Below are positions 1-8,142 of a DNA stretch of 64,000 bases, one piece after another. The DNA is from Tidjanibacter massiliensis. Its GTDB lineage: Bacteria > Bacteroidota > Bacteroidia > Bacteroidales > Rikenellaceae. The number at the start of each line of letters is the position of its first letter. Position 1 is the first letter of the stretch. The stretch lies in NCBI RefSeq assembly GCF_900104605.1, contig NZ_LT629960.1:620001-684000 (forward strand). The letters are read 5' to 3'. The notes below the pieces were generated by a model, which was not told where the DNA came from, did not search any database, and saw only the letters and a program-made list of their open reading frames with translations. Both the position numbers and the translations under genes were made by a program.

Positions 1-296
1 ATCATGGTGGATGCTACGGGGCCTATCTTTATTCCTCCGTTGGCGTTTACGACCTGATAGGGACCGAAGAAACGGTTGCATTCGCCGATACCGGCCACAC
101 GTCCGTCGGCCAGGAATGACAGTTCGTATTTGTCGGGGGCGTCGACCGGTTTGCCGTCGAACTCCACCAGATGCCATACGGTTCCCTGTATGGGCCTGGT
201 TGCCGCTTCGCGGCTTTTGCGGCATTTCTGGCAGCATCCTGTCAGCAGGATTCCCGCCAGCAGGGCGACTGCCGCGATAGTGATTGTTCTCTTCAT
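1..296 (-). CDS. META/HslJ-type lipoprotein (3' end outside window)
   Basis: The gene reads leftward from an ATG at 294-296 and is cut by the window edge, so only about 98 N-terminal residues are seen. It opens with a lipoprotein signal peptide: two Arg/Lys, a hydrophobic stretch, then a lipobox ending L-T-G-C at residue 21. After a short basic linker comes I-Q-G-T-V-W-H-L-V-E-F-D-G-K, then F-L-A-D-G-R-V-A-G-I-G-E-C-N-R-F-F-G and a strand ending I-G-P-V-A-S-T. This pattern (W-x-L, then G-x-x-x-C-N-x-F-x-G-x-Y) is that of META/HslJ heat-shock-type lipoproteins. Role unknown; likely an envelope protein. The family call rests on the visible half only. Confidence 0.7.
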   Translation of the reverse strand, partial: MKRTITIAAVALLAGILLTGCCQKCRKSREAATRPIQGTVWHLVEFDGKPVDAPDKYELSFLADGRVAGIGECNRFFGPYQVVNANGGIKIGPVASTM

Positions 297-321
297 TTCC
301 GTATTTTGTTTAAATGTCGTA

Positions 322-329
322 CAAATATA
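322..329 (-). promoter_or_regulatory. -7 box of the META lipoprotein gene
   Basis: On the minus strand this reads TATATTTG, an exact match to the Bacteroidetes -7 consensus TAnnTTTG, 25 bases before the start codon. No well-spaced TTTG is seen upstream; the CTGCAAACCG repeat lies where the -33 element would be. Confidence 0.6.
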
Positions 330-335
330 GGGATT

Positions 336-411
336 ATTCGCTGCAAACCGCATATGGCCGAGTGGGCGGGGGCGGTTTGCAGCAAATGTTCTCCCGATTC
401 GCTGCAAACCG
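336..411. repeat. Three-copy CTGCAAACCG repeat, two direct and one inverted
   Basis: ATTCGCTGCAAACCG occurs at 336-350 and again, identical, at 397-411. Its inverse CGGTTTGCAGC lies between them at 373-383. All three copies fall between the divergent META lipoprotein gene and ridA, and the first overlaps the upstream part of the leftward promoter. This arrangement suits a repressor or activator operator, but no regulator is encoded nearby. Confidence 0.5.
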
Positions 412-481
412 ATTATGGCTTGGGGCATCCGAACGCGGACAGGGCTTTCCGTACTGACGGAGCAGTTTGTCACGCAGCCGG

Positions 482-512
482 TTGAGCGTTCAACCTTCAT
501 TGAGTATATTTG
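482..512 (+). promoter_or_regulatory. Upstream promoter candidate for ridA
   Basis: TTG at 482-484, a 20-base spacer, then TATATTTG at 505-512. The -7 box is an exact consensus match. It would give a long leader before ridA. Confidence 0.45.
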
Positions 513-553
513 TTACGACCGAATTTACAGGCCGGGCGGTCGTCCGATAACCG

Positions 554-585
554 TTTTCGGTTTTCATCGAATATCCGTATATTTG
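554..585 (+). promoter_or_regulatory. Proximal ridA promoter
   Basis: TTTT at 554-557, a 20-base spacer and an exact TATATTTG at 578-585, about 42 bases before the ridA start codon. Spacing and -7 box fit the Bacteroidetes housekeeping sigma factor. Confidence 0.6.
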
Positions 586-627
586 TATTGTTTAGTTCGT
601 ATACTATTCATTAAAAGCCAATAAGTC

Positions 628-1005
628 ATGAAAAAAGTAATCGCATCGCCCGATGCTCCCAAAGCGGTAGGGCCCTATTCGCAGGCTATCGAGGCCGGTG
701 GCACCCTTTACATTTCGGGACAGCTTCCGATAAATCCTGCCGACGGCAAGATACCGGAAACCATCGAGGAGCAGACCGCACAGTCGCTCGACAATACCGC
801 CGCCATTCTGAAGGAGGCCGGATATACGTTCGAGGATGTCGTGAAAACGACCGTGCTTCTGGATGACATGAACAACTTCGCCGCGATGAACGGGGTATAT
901 GCTCGGTATTATACAAAAGATATGCCGGCCCGCGTATGTTATCAGGTGGCCAAACTGCCTATGGGCGTAAAGGTCGAGATAGATACCATAGCGGTAAAAA
1001 AATAG
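628..1005 (+). CDS. ridA: RidA family reactive enamine/imine deaminase
   Basis: A 125-residue protein of the RidA/YjgF family, the usual length. These soluble trimers hydrolyse reactive enamine and imine intermediates made by PLP enzymes, such as 2-aminoacrylate from serine or threonine dehydratase. The hallmark stretches are present: V-G-P-Y-S-Q-A near residue 14, S-G-Q-L-P near 30, and P-A-R-V-C-Y near 100, with Arg102 as the expected substrate-carboxylate ligand and Glu117 near the C-terminus. It is a single-gene unit with its own promoter and a strong downstream hairpin. The presence of the Arg supports true deaminase activity rather than an Rid-like paralogue. Confidence 0.93.
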   Translation: MKKVIASPDAPKAVGPYSQAIEAGGTLYISGQLPINPADGKIPETIEEQTAQSLDNTAAILKEAGYTFEDVVKTTVLLDDMNNFAAMNGVYARYYTKDMPARVCYQVAKLPMGVKVEIDTIAVKK

Positions 1006-1026
1006 GAAGACCTCGTCTCCCGATAA

Positions 1027-1057
1027 AAGCGGCCGTATCTTCCGATACGGCCGCTTT
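1027..1057. terminator. Bidirectional terminator between ridA and the flippase gene
   Basis: A perfect 13-bp stem AAGCGGCCGTATC closes on a TTCC loop and is followed by TTT. It lies between convergent genes and its flanking A and T bases let it serve both strands. Confidence 0.8.
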
Positions 1058-1094
1058 GTCGGTTAAGTGAATGCTGCCAGGGAAATCCCTGCTT

Positions 1095-2549
1095 TTATTT
1101 GTGGCGTGCGGCAGCGGTCTGTTGCAGGATAGTCCGTACCTCACGCCATCCCTCCGGCCGGCAGAGCAGGGTCAGCAGGGCGTATGCGGCGATGCCTGCC
1201 GTTATTTCGATGAGAAGGATGGCCCACAGGGCGATATGTCCGGCCAGGAGCATATGCGTACCGTAAACCGCAGCGACCATGACGGCGGACATGGCAAGGT
1301 AGGGGGCCGTGGAACGAATACCGTCCCAAATCGTCCAACGCAAGTAACGTCCCGCCCCGAGCATATTGACGATGGCGTCAGATAGGAAAATCACCGTTTG
1401 TCCCCAGGCTATCGCTTTGACCCCCATCGGAATGGTTATGGCGAGTATGACCGTGGCTATCAGCTTTTTGATGATTTCGAGACGGAATATCAGTTTGCCG
1501 TCACTCTTGATTTTCAAAATGTTGTAGGATACGACCGACAGCGGTGCGAACAGCCCCGACAGGCAGAGTATCCGGAAGTAGGGAATGACGGGCAGCCATC
1601 GCTGCGGAAGGAAGACCGCGATGAAGTCGCCGACGACGGCTATCAGTCCCAGCATGACCGGAAAGATGATGAAATTCATCACGACGGTCACCTGATGTGC
1701 GCTCGTTCTCATTTTGGCCGGATTGTCCTGCAATTGGGAGAGGGCGGGGAAAGTGACGTTCTGTACGGAGCTGATGACGGCGCTTACCGGCATGTCCTTG
1801 TACTGTTTGCCGCGGTTGTAGTAACCGAGTGCCTCTTTGGTGTACATCTTTCCGATAAAGAGTTCGGAGATGTTGGCATAGACAGTATTCGTTATGTCGC
1901 TCAGCAGTAGGCGCGAACTGTATCCGAGCATCGGCCGCAGGGCCGTAAACGAGACGCGGCGCGAGGGGCGCCATTCGCTGCGTATCCACAGGAGCATGGA
2001 TTTGACTGCGGGTGTGAGCAGTCGTTGTCCGAGCAGCGACCAGATGCCGCATCCTGCGGCGGCCATGCCGACGGCCACGCAGCTTCCGGCCAGCGTGGCC
2101 CACAGAGTATATTTGGAGATGGTCTTGAAGTCGAAACGGCGGGTAAGGATGGTGTTCTGTATGTTGGAGAACGAGTTTACGGGAACGAGCAGAAACAGTA
2201 CCGGGGCGAGCGTCCGCATTATGGGAGCGTTGTAATAGCTTGCCAGAAAGGGTGTGACGGCGAGCAGCACGAGGTACAGCCCGCAGGCGGTGAAGATGTT
2301 GAAAAAGAAGACAGCGGAATACTCTGCCTGCCCGACCTCTTTCCTGCGTATCAGCGCTGCGGAAAAGCCGCTGTCCACGAATACCGAACATACCGATGTG
2401 AAGACCACGAGTATCTGTATCGTGCCGTAGTCGTCCGGAAAGAGAAAGTTCATCAGTACGAGCCCGACGAACATCTGGAATACGGCCGTCAGGGCCTTCT
2501 CCGCGAAGGTCCACGCCATCCCTTTGACCACATGCTTTTTCAGCTCCAT
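1095..2549 (-). CDS. Oligosaccharide flippase (Wzx/MATE-like polysaccharide exporter)
   Basis: A 484-residue, very hydrophobic protein with about 12-14 membrane segments. It begins M-E-L-K-K-H-V-V-K-G-M-A-W-T-F, the typical start of lipopolysaccharide or colanic-acid type flippases (WzxC-like), followed by S-G-F-S-A-A-L-I-R-R and G-Y-Y-N-R-G. It should move lipid-linked sugar units across the inner membrane. The open frame extends upstream, but the start at 2549 has an AAAGAGGG ribosome site and matches the family N-terminus. It is the last gene after aroQ, 95 bases downstream, with no glycosyltransferases nearby, so its substrate cannot be told. Confidence 0.85.
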   Translation of the reverse strand: MELKKHVVKGMAWTFAEKALTAVFQMFVGLVLMNFLFPDDYGTIQILVVFTSVCSVFVDSGFSAALIRRKEVGQAEYSAVFFFNIFTACGLYLVLLAVTPFLASYYNAPIMRTLAPVLFLLVPVNSFSNIQNTILTRRFDFKTISKYTLWATLAGSCVAVGMAAAGCGIWSLLGQRLLTPAVKSMLLWIRSEWRPSRRVSFTALRPMLGYSSRLLLSDITNTVYANISELFIGKMYTKEALGYYNRGKQYKDMPVSAVISSVQNVTFPALSQLQDNPAKMRTSAHQVTVVMNFIIFPVMLGLIAVVGDFIAVFLPQRWLPVIPYFRILCLSGLFAPLSVVSYNILKIKSDGKLIFRLEIIKKLIATVILAITIPMGVKAIAWGQTVIFLSDAIVNMLGAGRYLRWTIWDGIRSTAPYLAMSAVMVAAVYGTHMLLAGHIALWAILLIEITAGIAAYALLTLLCRPEGWREVRTILQQTAAARHK

Positions 2550-2644
2550 ATACGGGTTTGCCCTCTTTGATTCGATTGGTATCCGGTCGGTTCGTTTCCC
2601 CGATATCTCCGGTACTGGCTGGACCGGACATCTGCTGCTGCCGG

Positions 2645-3073
2645 TCAGCGAGGCAGCAGGAAACTCTCTATCGCCAGCCGGTAGGAGTCGAGCCCGAATC
2701 CCGTGACTGCTCCGCGGCAGGCGGCGCCGGTCAGCGACTGCTGCCGGTAATTTTCCCGGGCGAAGATGTTGGAGATATGTACCTCCACGATGGGGACTCC
2801 GACAGCTCGGATGGCATCTGCGATAGCCACAGACGTGTGCGTATAGCCTCCTGCATTCAGAATGACGCCGTCGTATCTGCCATCGGCCGCCTGGATGCAG
2901 TCGATAAGTTCCCCTTCGATGTTGGACTGGCGGTATGTCAGCTCCACGTTGCGTGCGGCGTATGTACGGCGCAGGGCGGCGAACCACGTCTCGAAATCGG
3001 TGCTTCCGTATATGGAAGGTTCGCGCTTCCCGATGAGATTCAGGTTGGGCCCATTGATTATCAGTATCTTCAT
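2645..3073 (-). CDS. aroQ: Type II 3-dehydroquinate dehydratase
   Basis: A 142-residue enzyme that converts 3-dehydroquinate to 3-dehydroshikimate, the third step of the shikimate pathway. It shows N-G-P-N-L-N-L-I-G-K-R-E-P at residues 8-19, the catalytic Tyr22 in I-Y-G, N-A-G-G-Y-T-H-T-S-V-A at 73-83 and E-V-H-I-S-N with His99. Length and motifs are those of the dodecameric type II family. Its start codon overlaps the stop of the preceding gene by four bases (ATGA), so it is translationally coupled. Confidence 0.96.
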   Translation of the reverse strand: MKILIINGPNLNLIGKREPSIYGSTDFETWFAALRRTYAARNVELTYRQSNIEGELIDCIQAADGRYDGVILNAGGYTHTSVAIADAIRAVGVPIVEVHISNIFARENYRQQSLTGAACRGAVTGFGLDSYRLAIESFLLPR

Positions 3074-3348
3074 TCCTCCAAAAGGTATATCTCCTCGCCG
3101 CGGCCCTTCATATAGAAGGTTTCGCGAGCATATTTTTCAAGAAACCAGTCCTGTTTCAGGTTTTCCAGAAACGTACTGTCCTCTTTGGAACGTTCCCTGT
3201 AATATTGCTGTTCCTTCTGCATGACCTTGATACGCCGGCGTATGGCCATGGCCTCTAACACCGTATTCTTGGAAAATACGGTGATAATCAACAAAAAGGC
3301 TATCGTGATGATAACCCATAGACGATATTTCTCCCAGAATCCCTTCAT
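3070..3348 (-). CDS. FtsB/DivIC-family septum formation initiator
   Basis: A 92-residue bitopic membrane protein: a short cytoplasmic start, one membrane helix at about residues 10-27, then a charged heptad-rich stretch (about 28-65) typical of a coiled coil, ending in a conserved aromatic-rich tail with W-F-L-E-K-Y-A-R-E. This is the layout of FtsB/DivIC division proteins, which pair with FtsL and FtsQ/DivIB. The open frame is longer upstream, but M-K-G-F-W-E-K is the natural start. It sits 17 bases after queE and overlaps aroQ by four bases. Confidence 0.85.
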   Translation of the reverse strand: MKGFWEKYRLWVIITIAFLLIITVFSKNTVLEAMAIRRRIKVMQKEQQYYRERSKEDSTFLENLKQDWFLEKYARETFYMKGRGEEIYLLEE

Positions 3349-3365
3349 TGCCGGTCTGTATCCTT

Positions 3366-4004
3366 TCAGGGTATCTCCATGAATTTGTGTGTCTGGAGCG
3401 ATACCTTCCATTGCGGATGGGCTTTCACATACTCCGTAATGAGCCGGACGGCCTCTGCGAACCTGCTCCATTCGGGCTGCAGATAGAGCCGGCAGCTCTT
3501 TCCCGCCCGTGCTGCGCATTGTTCGGCCCACAGCAGGTCTTCGGCGTTGCCTATCACTACCTTGAGTTCATCGGCTGCTTGGAAGACCTCCTCCAGCGGA
3601 GGGGCCTGCCGTTTCGGGGAGAGGCATATCCAGTCGAATTCCCCTTGCAGCGGATGCGTTCCCGAAGTTTCGAGGAATACCTGCAGACCGTTGGCCTTCA
3701 GTCCTTCGGTCAGGGGGACCAGCGGGTGCATCAGAGGTTCTCCGCCGGTTATCACTGCACAGGGAGCGCCGGATGCCGCCGCCCGTCCGATAACCTTTTC
3801 GACGGCGGATACGGGGTAGCGGTGGATATTCCAGGTGTATTTGGCATCGCACCACGGACACCCTACGTCGCATCCGGCCAGGCGGATGAAATAGGCGGCC
3901 GTTCCCGTCTGATATCCCTCTCCTTGGATGGTGTAGAAATCTTCTGCCAGCGGCAGTGCCGTTCCCCCCTTTTCCGATGACTCTTTTCCTCTGTCGCTGC
4001 GCAT
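3366..4004 (-). CDS. queE: 7-carboxy-7-deazaguanine synthase (radical SAM)
   Basis: A 212-residue radical SAM enzyme that makes 7-carboxy-7-deazaguanine from 6-carboxytetrahydropterin in preQ0/queuosine synthesis. It shows D-F-Y-T-I-Q-G-E-G near residue 22, the CX3CX2C cluster ligands at Cys45, Cys49 and Cys52, and T-G-G-E-P. The start at 4004 is fixed by a very strong AAGGAGGTG ribosome site at 4010-4018, unusual in this phylum, and removes 19 residues that would overlap hpt. No other queuosine gene is in the window. Confidence 0.93.
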   Translation of the reverse strand: MRSDRGKESSEKGGTALPLAEDFYTIQGEGYQTGTAAYFIRLAGCDVGCPWCDAKYTWNIHRYPVSAVEKVIGRAAASGAPCAVITGGEPLMHPLVPLTEGLKANGLQVFLETSGTHPLQGEFDWICLSPKRQAPPLEEVFQAADELKVVIGNAEDLLWAEQCAARAGKSCRLYLQPEWSRFAEAVRLITEYVKAHPQWKVSLQTHKFMEIP

Positions 4005-4005
4005 G

Positions 4006-4569
4006 TCACACCTCCTTCGCAAGCCGGTAAATGTCGCACAGATTTCTTCCCAGACCGTCATAATCGAGTCCGAAGCCTACGATGAATCCGTCGGAAATCT
4101 CCATGGCCGGATAACGTATCGGGAAGTAGTTCCGGTAGGAGGCGGGTTTGAAGAGCAGCGTGGCCACTTCAAGCGTTGCAGGGTTCATCGCAGCCAACGA
4201 ATCGGTTAGGGCCCGGATGCTTTCGCCGGTTTCGACGATGTCCTCCACTACTATCACATGGCGGGCTTCGATGTTCTCCCGAAGTCCGAAAACCTCGGTC
4301 ACGCTGCCTGTGGAGGTCGTGCCGTGATAGGAGGAGAGTCGGACGAAAGATACTTCGCAGGGGAACGATATGCGCTGGAGCAGTTCGGCGAAGAACATGA
4401 AAGCCCCGTTCAGTACGCCGACGAAAAGGGGGATGCCCCTGCTGCCGTCTCCGTAATCGGCATTGATTCGGGCTGCCAGCGCCTCTATCTTGCCGATGAT
4501 TTCCCCGTGCGGTACGGCGAGTTCGAATGTCCTGTCGTGGAGTCTGACGCGCGGCCTTTCGCTGTGCAT
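4006..4569 (-). CDS. hpt: Hypoxanthine phosphoribosyltransferase
   Basis: A 187-residue purine-salvage enzyme that joins hypoxanthine or guanine to PRPP. The PRPP-binding loop V-I-V-V-E-D-I-V-E-T-G-E-S is at residues 106-117, preceded by V-G-V-L-N-G-A-F near 50 and S-Y-H-G-T near 80. The frame is open far upstream, but the start at 4569 gives the family length. It is the first gene of the leftward operon with queE, the division gene and aroQ, and diverges from zupT. Confidence 0.92.
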   Translation of the reverse strand: MHSERPRVRLHDRTFELAVPHGEIIGKIEALAARINADYGDGSRGIPLFVGVLNGAFMFFAELLQRISFPCEVSFVRLSSYHGTTSTGSVTEVFGLRENIEARHVIVVEDIVETGESIRALTDSLAAMNPATLEVATLLFKPASYRNYFPIRYPAMEISDGFIVGFGLDYDGLGRNLCDIYRLAKEV

Positions 4570-4636
4570 GGTGATAATAATTAAGTAAAATCGTCCTTGT
4601 GCGGCTGTCCGGTGTACCGAATAGGCCGGAAACGGG

Positions 4637-4684
4637 TATCTTTGTGCAGGCAGGAACTCCTGCCGTACATCCGTTGCAAAAGTA
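4637..4684. promoter_or_regulatory. Overlapping promoters of zupT (+) and hpt (-)
   Basis: TATCTTTG at 4637-4644 faces right toward zupT, and TACTTTTG (reading the minus strand) at 4677-4684 faces left toward hpt. Both match TAnnTTTG. The predicted transcripts overlap by about 20 bases. Neither has a convincing -33 TTTG. Confidence 0.45.
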
Positions 4685-4770
4685 ATAATAAAAGCGAAGA
4701 CGCCGTACGCTCCCGGGAACTTTGCAGGATTTTTGAAGAGCGTTCCGACCGTAACCGCACCGATGACGAA

Positions 4771-5586
4771 ATGATGACAGGAAACATAGGTCAAGCCTTG
4801 CTGCTCAGCCTGATGGCAGGCTGCGCCACAGGAATAGGAAGTGCGATAGCCTTTTTTGCCAAAAAGACCAATGCGAAATTCCTCTCCTTCTCCCTGGGGC
4901 TTTCCGCCGGAGTGATGATATACATATCGTTCATGGAGCTGCTTTTCAGTTCGCGTCAGCAGCTCGAAGTCATCACGGAAAGTACGACACGGGGCAGTCT
5001 GATAACCGCCCTCGCTTTTTTCGGAGGTATCTTCATCGCCGGGCTTATCGACAAGTTCATCCCGGATACCGAGAATCCGCACGAGTTGCACAGTGTCGAG
5101 GAGATTGGGGGAGTCCCTAATCCGGAACATACCCATCGGCTGAGACGCATGGGGATAGTGACGGCGCTGGCTATCGCCGTCCACAACTTCCCGGAGGGTA
5201 TCGCCACGTTCATTTCGGCACTCGATTCGGCGAAGGTGGGCATTGCCGTGGCCGCGGCCGTTGCGGTGCATAATATACCGGAGGGCATCGCCGTGTCCGT
5301 TCCGATTTATTTCTCTACGGGAAGCCGGAAGAAGGCGTTCTGGTACTCCTTCGCGTCGGGGCTGGCCGAACCGGTCGGGGCGGTATTCGCCTATCTTTTG
5401 CTGATGCCTTTCCTGACGCCCGTGCTGATGGAGTGCACGTTCGCCGTGGTCGCAGGTATCATGGTTTATATTTCGCTCGATGAGCTGCTCCCGGCGGCTC
5501 ACCAATACGGTCACAGCCACCTGGCTATCTATGGATTGGTGGCGGGTATGGCTGTCATGGCGCTCAGTCTCATATTGCTCGGCTGA
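4771..5586 (+). CDS. zupT: ZIP-family zinc transporter ZupT
   Basis: A 271-residue inner-membrane metal importer of the ZIP family, slightly longer than E. coli ZupT. Eight membrane segments are expected. The two metal-site helices carry H-N-F-P-E-G (His138) and H-N-I-P-E-G (His167), the signature of ZupT/GufA proteins that import Zn2+ and other divalent ions. A His-rich loop (P-E-H-T-H-R) precedes them. The longer open frame upstream lacks family similarity; ATG at 4771 or 4774 is the natural start. It is followed 36 bases later by a tiny membrane-protein gene. Confidence 0.92.
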   Translation: MMTGNIGQALLLSLMAGCATGIGSAIAFFAKKTNAKFLSFSLGLSAGVMIYISFMELLFSSRQQLEVITESTTRGSLITALAFFGGIFIAGLIDKFIPDTENPHELHSVEEIGGVPNPEHTHRLRRMGIVTALAIAVHNFPEGIATFISALDSAKVGIAVAAAVAVHNIPEGIAVSVPIYFSTGSRKKAFWYSFASGLAEPVGAVFAYLLLMPFLTPVLMECTFAVVAGIMVYISLDELLPAAHQYGHSHLAIYGLVAGMAVMALSLILLG

Positions 5587-5621
5587 GGCGTCCGTTTCCG
5601 GGAACGAAGAGAGAGAATGGT

Positions 5622-5828
5622 ATGGTGAAATGGTTCAAATCGCTCTCGCGGCAGGAGAAGGTGATGCTGCTGCTTATCCTTGTGCTTCTGATAGGGGTTA
5701 TTCTGCGTTGGGACAACGTGAAACGGAAAGCGCTCATCTGGTTCCGTGCGGATGAACTCGTCGAACGGCAGGCGGATTCCGCTGCCGTGAGGCAGACGCC
5801 CGAGGCCGGTACCGTGTGGAACGAATGA
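5622..5828 (+). CDS. Small single-pass membrane protein, function unknown
   Basis: A 68-residue protein with a basic N-terminus, one membrane helix at about residues 13-30 (V-M-L-L-L-I-L-V-L-L-I-G-V-I-L), then a basic-to-mixed soluble tail. A GAGAGAATGG purine stretch precedes the ATG. It lies 36 bases after zupT on the same strand and is probably cotranscribed. I recognise no family. It could be an accessory peptide of ZupT or an unrelated envelope protein. Confidence 0.55.
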   Translation: MVKWFKSLSRQEKVMLLLILVLLIGVILRWDNVKRKALIWFRADELVERQADSAAVRQTPEAGTVWNE

Positions 5829-5878
5829 ATTTTTCCGTGCGGTCGGTGGCGGGGTGTGAGCGGACTTGGATGCCCGGA

Positions 5879-7018
5879 TTATTTCCGGTCGATTTCTTTG
5901 GCGAAGACAGCCCTGCGTTTGTGCAGTACCTTGTCGAAGGTTCCCCAAAGGGCCTGGATGCGGTAATTGTCGATGAGTTCCGGATTGCTCTCGGCATAGA
6001 CCGTACCCAGTTTCTGGAATTGCGGTATCATTTCGGTAAAGAGCAGTGCGGCGGCACCGAGGTTCTGTGCGGTAGGATGGGCGGCTATCAGCATCAGGTC
6101 GCATACCTCTGCCTTGTTGGAGTTCAGCGCCCGCAGCAGATGGCAGGCACCCAGCGGAAACATTCTGCCGCGGGCCTTCTGCATTGCCCGGGAGAGCGAG
6201 GGCAGGGCGACCCCGAAGGCCACGAGTTCGCCGCTTTCGTCGGCAATCAGCGTGACGAGCTCGAGCCGGAGCAACGGCACGTATTTTTTGATGTAATAAG
6301 CTATCATTTCCTCCGTCAGCTCCGAGAAGCCGTAGAGGTCCGCATAGGTGATGTTCAGCAGCCGGAATAGTTTGTGGCCGTATCCCTGCCTGACGATATC
6401 GGATATCTTTTTGAACCGCAGGACGTGTAATCCGTATTTGCGGCGCACAACCTCTGCGATTCGCTGGTGCTTGTCCGGTATTTCTTTTGGGATGAGTATC
6501 TTGTATTCTACCCATTCGGCGTCTTTCCGGAATCCCATGCGGGTGAGGAACTCCGGGTAGTAGGGATGGTTGTAGAGGCAGGCGATGGTACTGACCTCGT
6601 CGAATCCGTAGATGAGCATCCCTTCCGGGTCGAAATCAGTGAATCCCAGCGGACCGTGTATCGCCTCCATGCCACGTTCCCGTCCCCATTGTTCGACGGT
6701 CTCTATGAGGGCTTTGGCCACTTCGAAATCCTCGACGAAGTCGATGAATCCGAACCGGACACAGGCTTTACCGGTCTTGCGGTTGCTGATATGGTTGATG
6801 ATGGCGACGATGCGTCCTACGGTTTTGCCGTCCCGTTTTGCCAGGAAAACTTGATGGTCATACACTTTCAGCGCCGGATTATGCCCTTCGAGTAGTGCTT
6901 CCCGCTCGTCTGCATACAGAGGCGGCACAGCATAGGGATTACCGGCGTACAGTTTAATTTTGAACTTGGTGAATTCTTTCAGTTCCTTCCTGATGGCGAC
7001 CGGGCTGACGGTAATCAT
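5879..7018 (-). CDS. GNAT-fold acyltransferase-like protein
   Basis: A 379-residue cytosolic protein. The first half has an acyl-CoA N-acyltransferase pattern: V-G-R-I-V-A-I-I-N near residue 67, then G-F-I-D-F-V-E-D, and H-G-P-L-G-F-T-D-F-D-P-E-G near 120. A second GNAT-like half holds A-F-G-V-A-L-P-S and A-A-H-P-T-A-Q-N-L-G-A-A-A-L-L. This two-lobed layout matches a family common in Bacteroidales that is often left as a hypothetical N-acetyltransferase. Substrate unknown. It is a single leftward gene, separated from the lipocalin gene by a strong hairpin. Confidence 0.7.
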   Translation of the reverse strand: MITVSPVAIRKELKEFTKFKIKLYAGNPYAVPPLYADEREALLEGHNPALKVYDHQVFLAKRDGKTVGRIVAIINHISNRKTGKACVRFGFIDFVEDFEVAKALIETVEQWGRERGMEAIHGPLGFTDFDPEGMLIYGFDEVSTIACLYNHPYYPEFLTRMGFRKDAEWVEYKILIPKEIPDKHQRIAEVVRRKYGLHVLRFKKISDIVRQGYGHKLFRLLNITYADLYGFSELTEEMIAYYIKKYVPLLRLELVTLIADESGELVAFGVALPSLSRAMQKARGRMFPLGACHLLRALNSNKAEVCDLMLIAAHPTAQNLGAAALLFTEMIPQFQKLGTVYAESNPELIDNYRIQALWGTFDKVLHKRRAVFAKEIDRK

Positions 7019-7140
7019 AAGCGAAAACGTTTGGGTTGTCGGGGAGCAGTTTTGTATCGACGCGGTAAAAATACGATAAAAACCTTTTATTTGTTCATAA
7101 AAATGTTCAAAAGAGGAATTTATTCCATAGCAGCCACTGG

Positions 7141-7186
7141 AATACGCAGGAAGGACGGCAATGTGCTGCCGTCCTTCCTGCGTATT
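7141..7186 (-). terminator. Perfect 20-bp hairpin after the lipocalin gene
   Basis: AATACGCAGGAAGGACGGCA at 7141-7160 is exactly inverted at 7167-7186 around a 6-base loop. It starts 20 bases beyond the lipocalin stop codon. There is no clear T-tract, so it may act as an mRNA 3' end or stabiliser instead of a classical terminator. Confidence 0.65.
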
Positions 7187-7205
7187 ACGGGAGACCTAGG
7201 TCCTG

Positions 7206-7751
7206 TCACTGTTCCACCCACACCAGTCTGGAGATGTCGTAACCTATACCCTTGGCGATTTCGAGGTATTTGTCCTTCACTTTTTCGGGCATAGTCTTTT
7301 CGCGCGAAAGCAGCCACATGTAGTCGAGGTTGCGTCCGATGACGAGGGCATACTTGTAGTCGGGGTCGAGTGCGGCCACGTTGTAGCCGGAATAGAACGG
7401 CCCGAAGAAGGATACTTTCAGCATCGCCACGTCGGGTTCCTCAACGAACACGGCTTTGCCCACAGACTCTTTCCACTTCCCTTTTTTGGCATCGTAGCCT
7501 CTGTTGATTACGTGGATACTGCCGTCGTCGTTCAGAGAGTAGTTGGCTGTCGTCTTGCTGAGTCCCTTTTCGAATTTGAAGTCGAACCGGGCGATTTCAT
7601 ACCATGTTCCGAGGTATTTGTCGGCATCGAACGGGGTGACTGCATGCGCCCCTTCGGGTATCGTCCGCTTGGTTTTGAGAGAAAATGCCGACGCCAGCAG
7701 GCCTATCGCTATCAGCGCGCCTGTTCCGATGATTAAATTTCTGCTTTTCAT
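7206..7751 (-). CDS. Lipocalin family protein (Blc-like)
   Basis: A 181-residue envelope protein. An N-terminal hydrophobic segment (residues 5-23) serves as a signal peptide or anchor; unlike E. coli Blc there is no lipobox Cys. The lipocalin first motif D-K-Y-L-G-T-W-Y-E-I-A-R-F spans 44-56, followed by alternating beta strands, and the family end motif W-L-L-S-R-E near 150 is clear. Bacterial Blc-type lipocalins bind fatty acids or lysophospholipids. The frame is open far upstream, but M-K-S-R-N fits the signal peptide. Single-gene unit. Confidence 0.88.
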   Translation of the reverse strand: MKSRNLIIGTGALIAIGLLASAFSLKTKRTIPEGAHAVTPFDADKYLGTWYEIARFDFKFEKGLSKTTANYSLNDDGSIHVINRGYDAKKGKWKESVGKAVFVEEPDVAMLKVSFFGPFYSGYNVAALDPDYKYALVIGRNLDYMWLLSREKTMPEKVKDKYLEIAKGIGYDISRLVWVEQ

Positions 7752-8098
7752 AAACGTATTTTGATTTGGTTGTTTGTGTATTGAAATAATCAAATAGCCT
7801 GCCACGGTGCGATGGAATGCGGAAAAATATACGGACGGAGTATTTTCCGGTCCTTCAGGGTACGGAGCGAACCGAGCTGCCTGCATGCCGAGGAGATAGG
7901 GATGGATGTGCGAGAGTATTTCCGATATCGGGACGTGGTATTGCGTTGCGGTCGTAGCGGATGGTACGGTCCCTTTTATAAGGTATAAGCCGTACAGGCC
8001 GGTCGGAAGGTGCGGAAAACGGCGGGATGTCTCAATTCGGATTCGAACGACCGTCCCGGCGTGGCTCGTACCGTCGTGAGGACAGGCTGGTAGGAAAC
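7752..8098. other. Noncoding stretch upstream of the lipocalin gene
   Basis: I find no supported gene here. The minus strand holds a TATATTTT near 7826-7833, one mismatch from the -7 consensus, inside an imperfect inverted repeat of GGAAAATA (7821-7848). It could be the lipocalin promoter. Nothing else stands out. Confidence 0.4.
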
Positions 8099-8136
8099 GA
8101 TGAACGCACGGCAACTTTTGCTGCCGTGCGTTCATC
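8099..8136. terminator. Terminator after tRNA-Ser
   Basis: CGATGAACGCACGGCA pairs with TGCCGTGCGTTCATCG around an 8-base loop, with AAA and TTT on the outer sides, directly downstream of the leftward tRNA-Ser gene. Confidence 0.75.
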
Positions 8137-8142
8137 GTTTTG

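Noticed and set aside
336-411. Possible CRISPR-like repeats
   Set aside because: Only two direct copies, unequal orientation of the third, and no cas genes.
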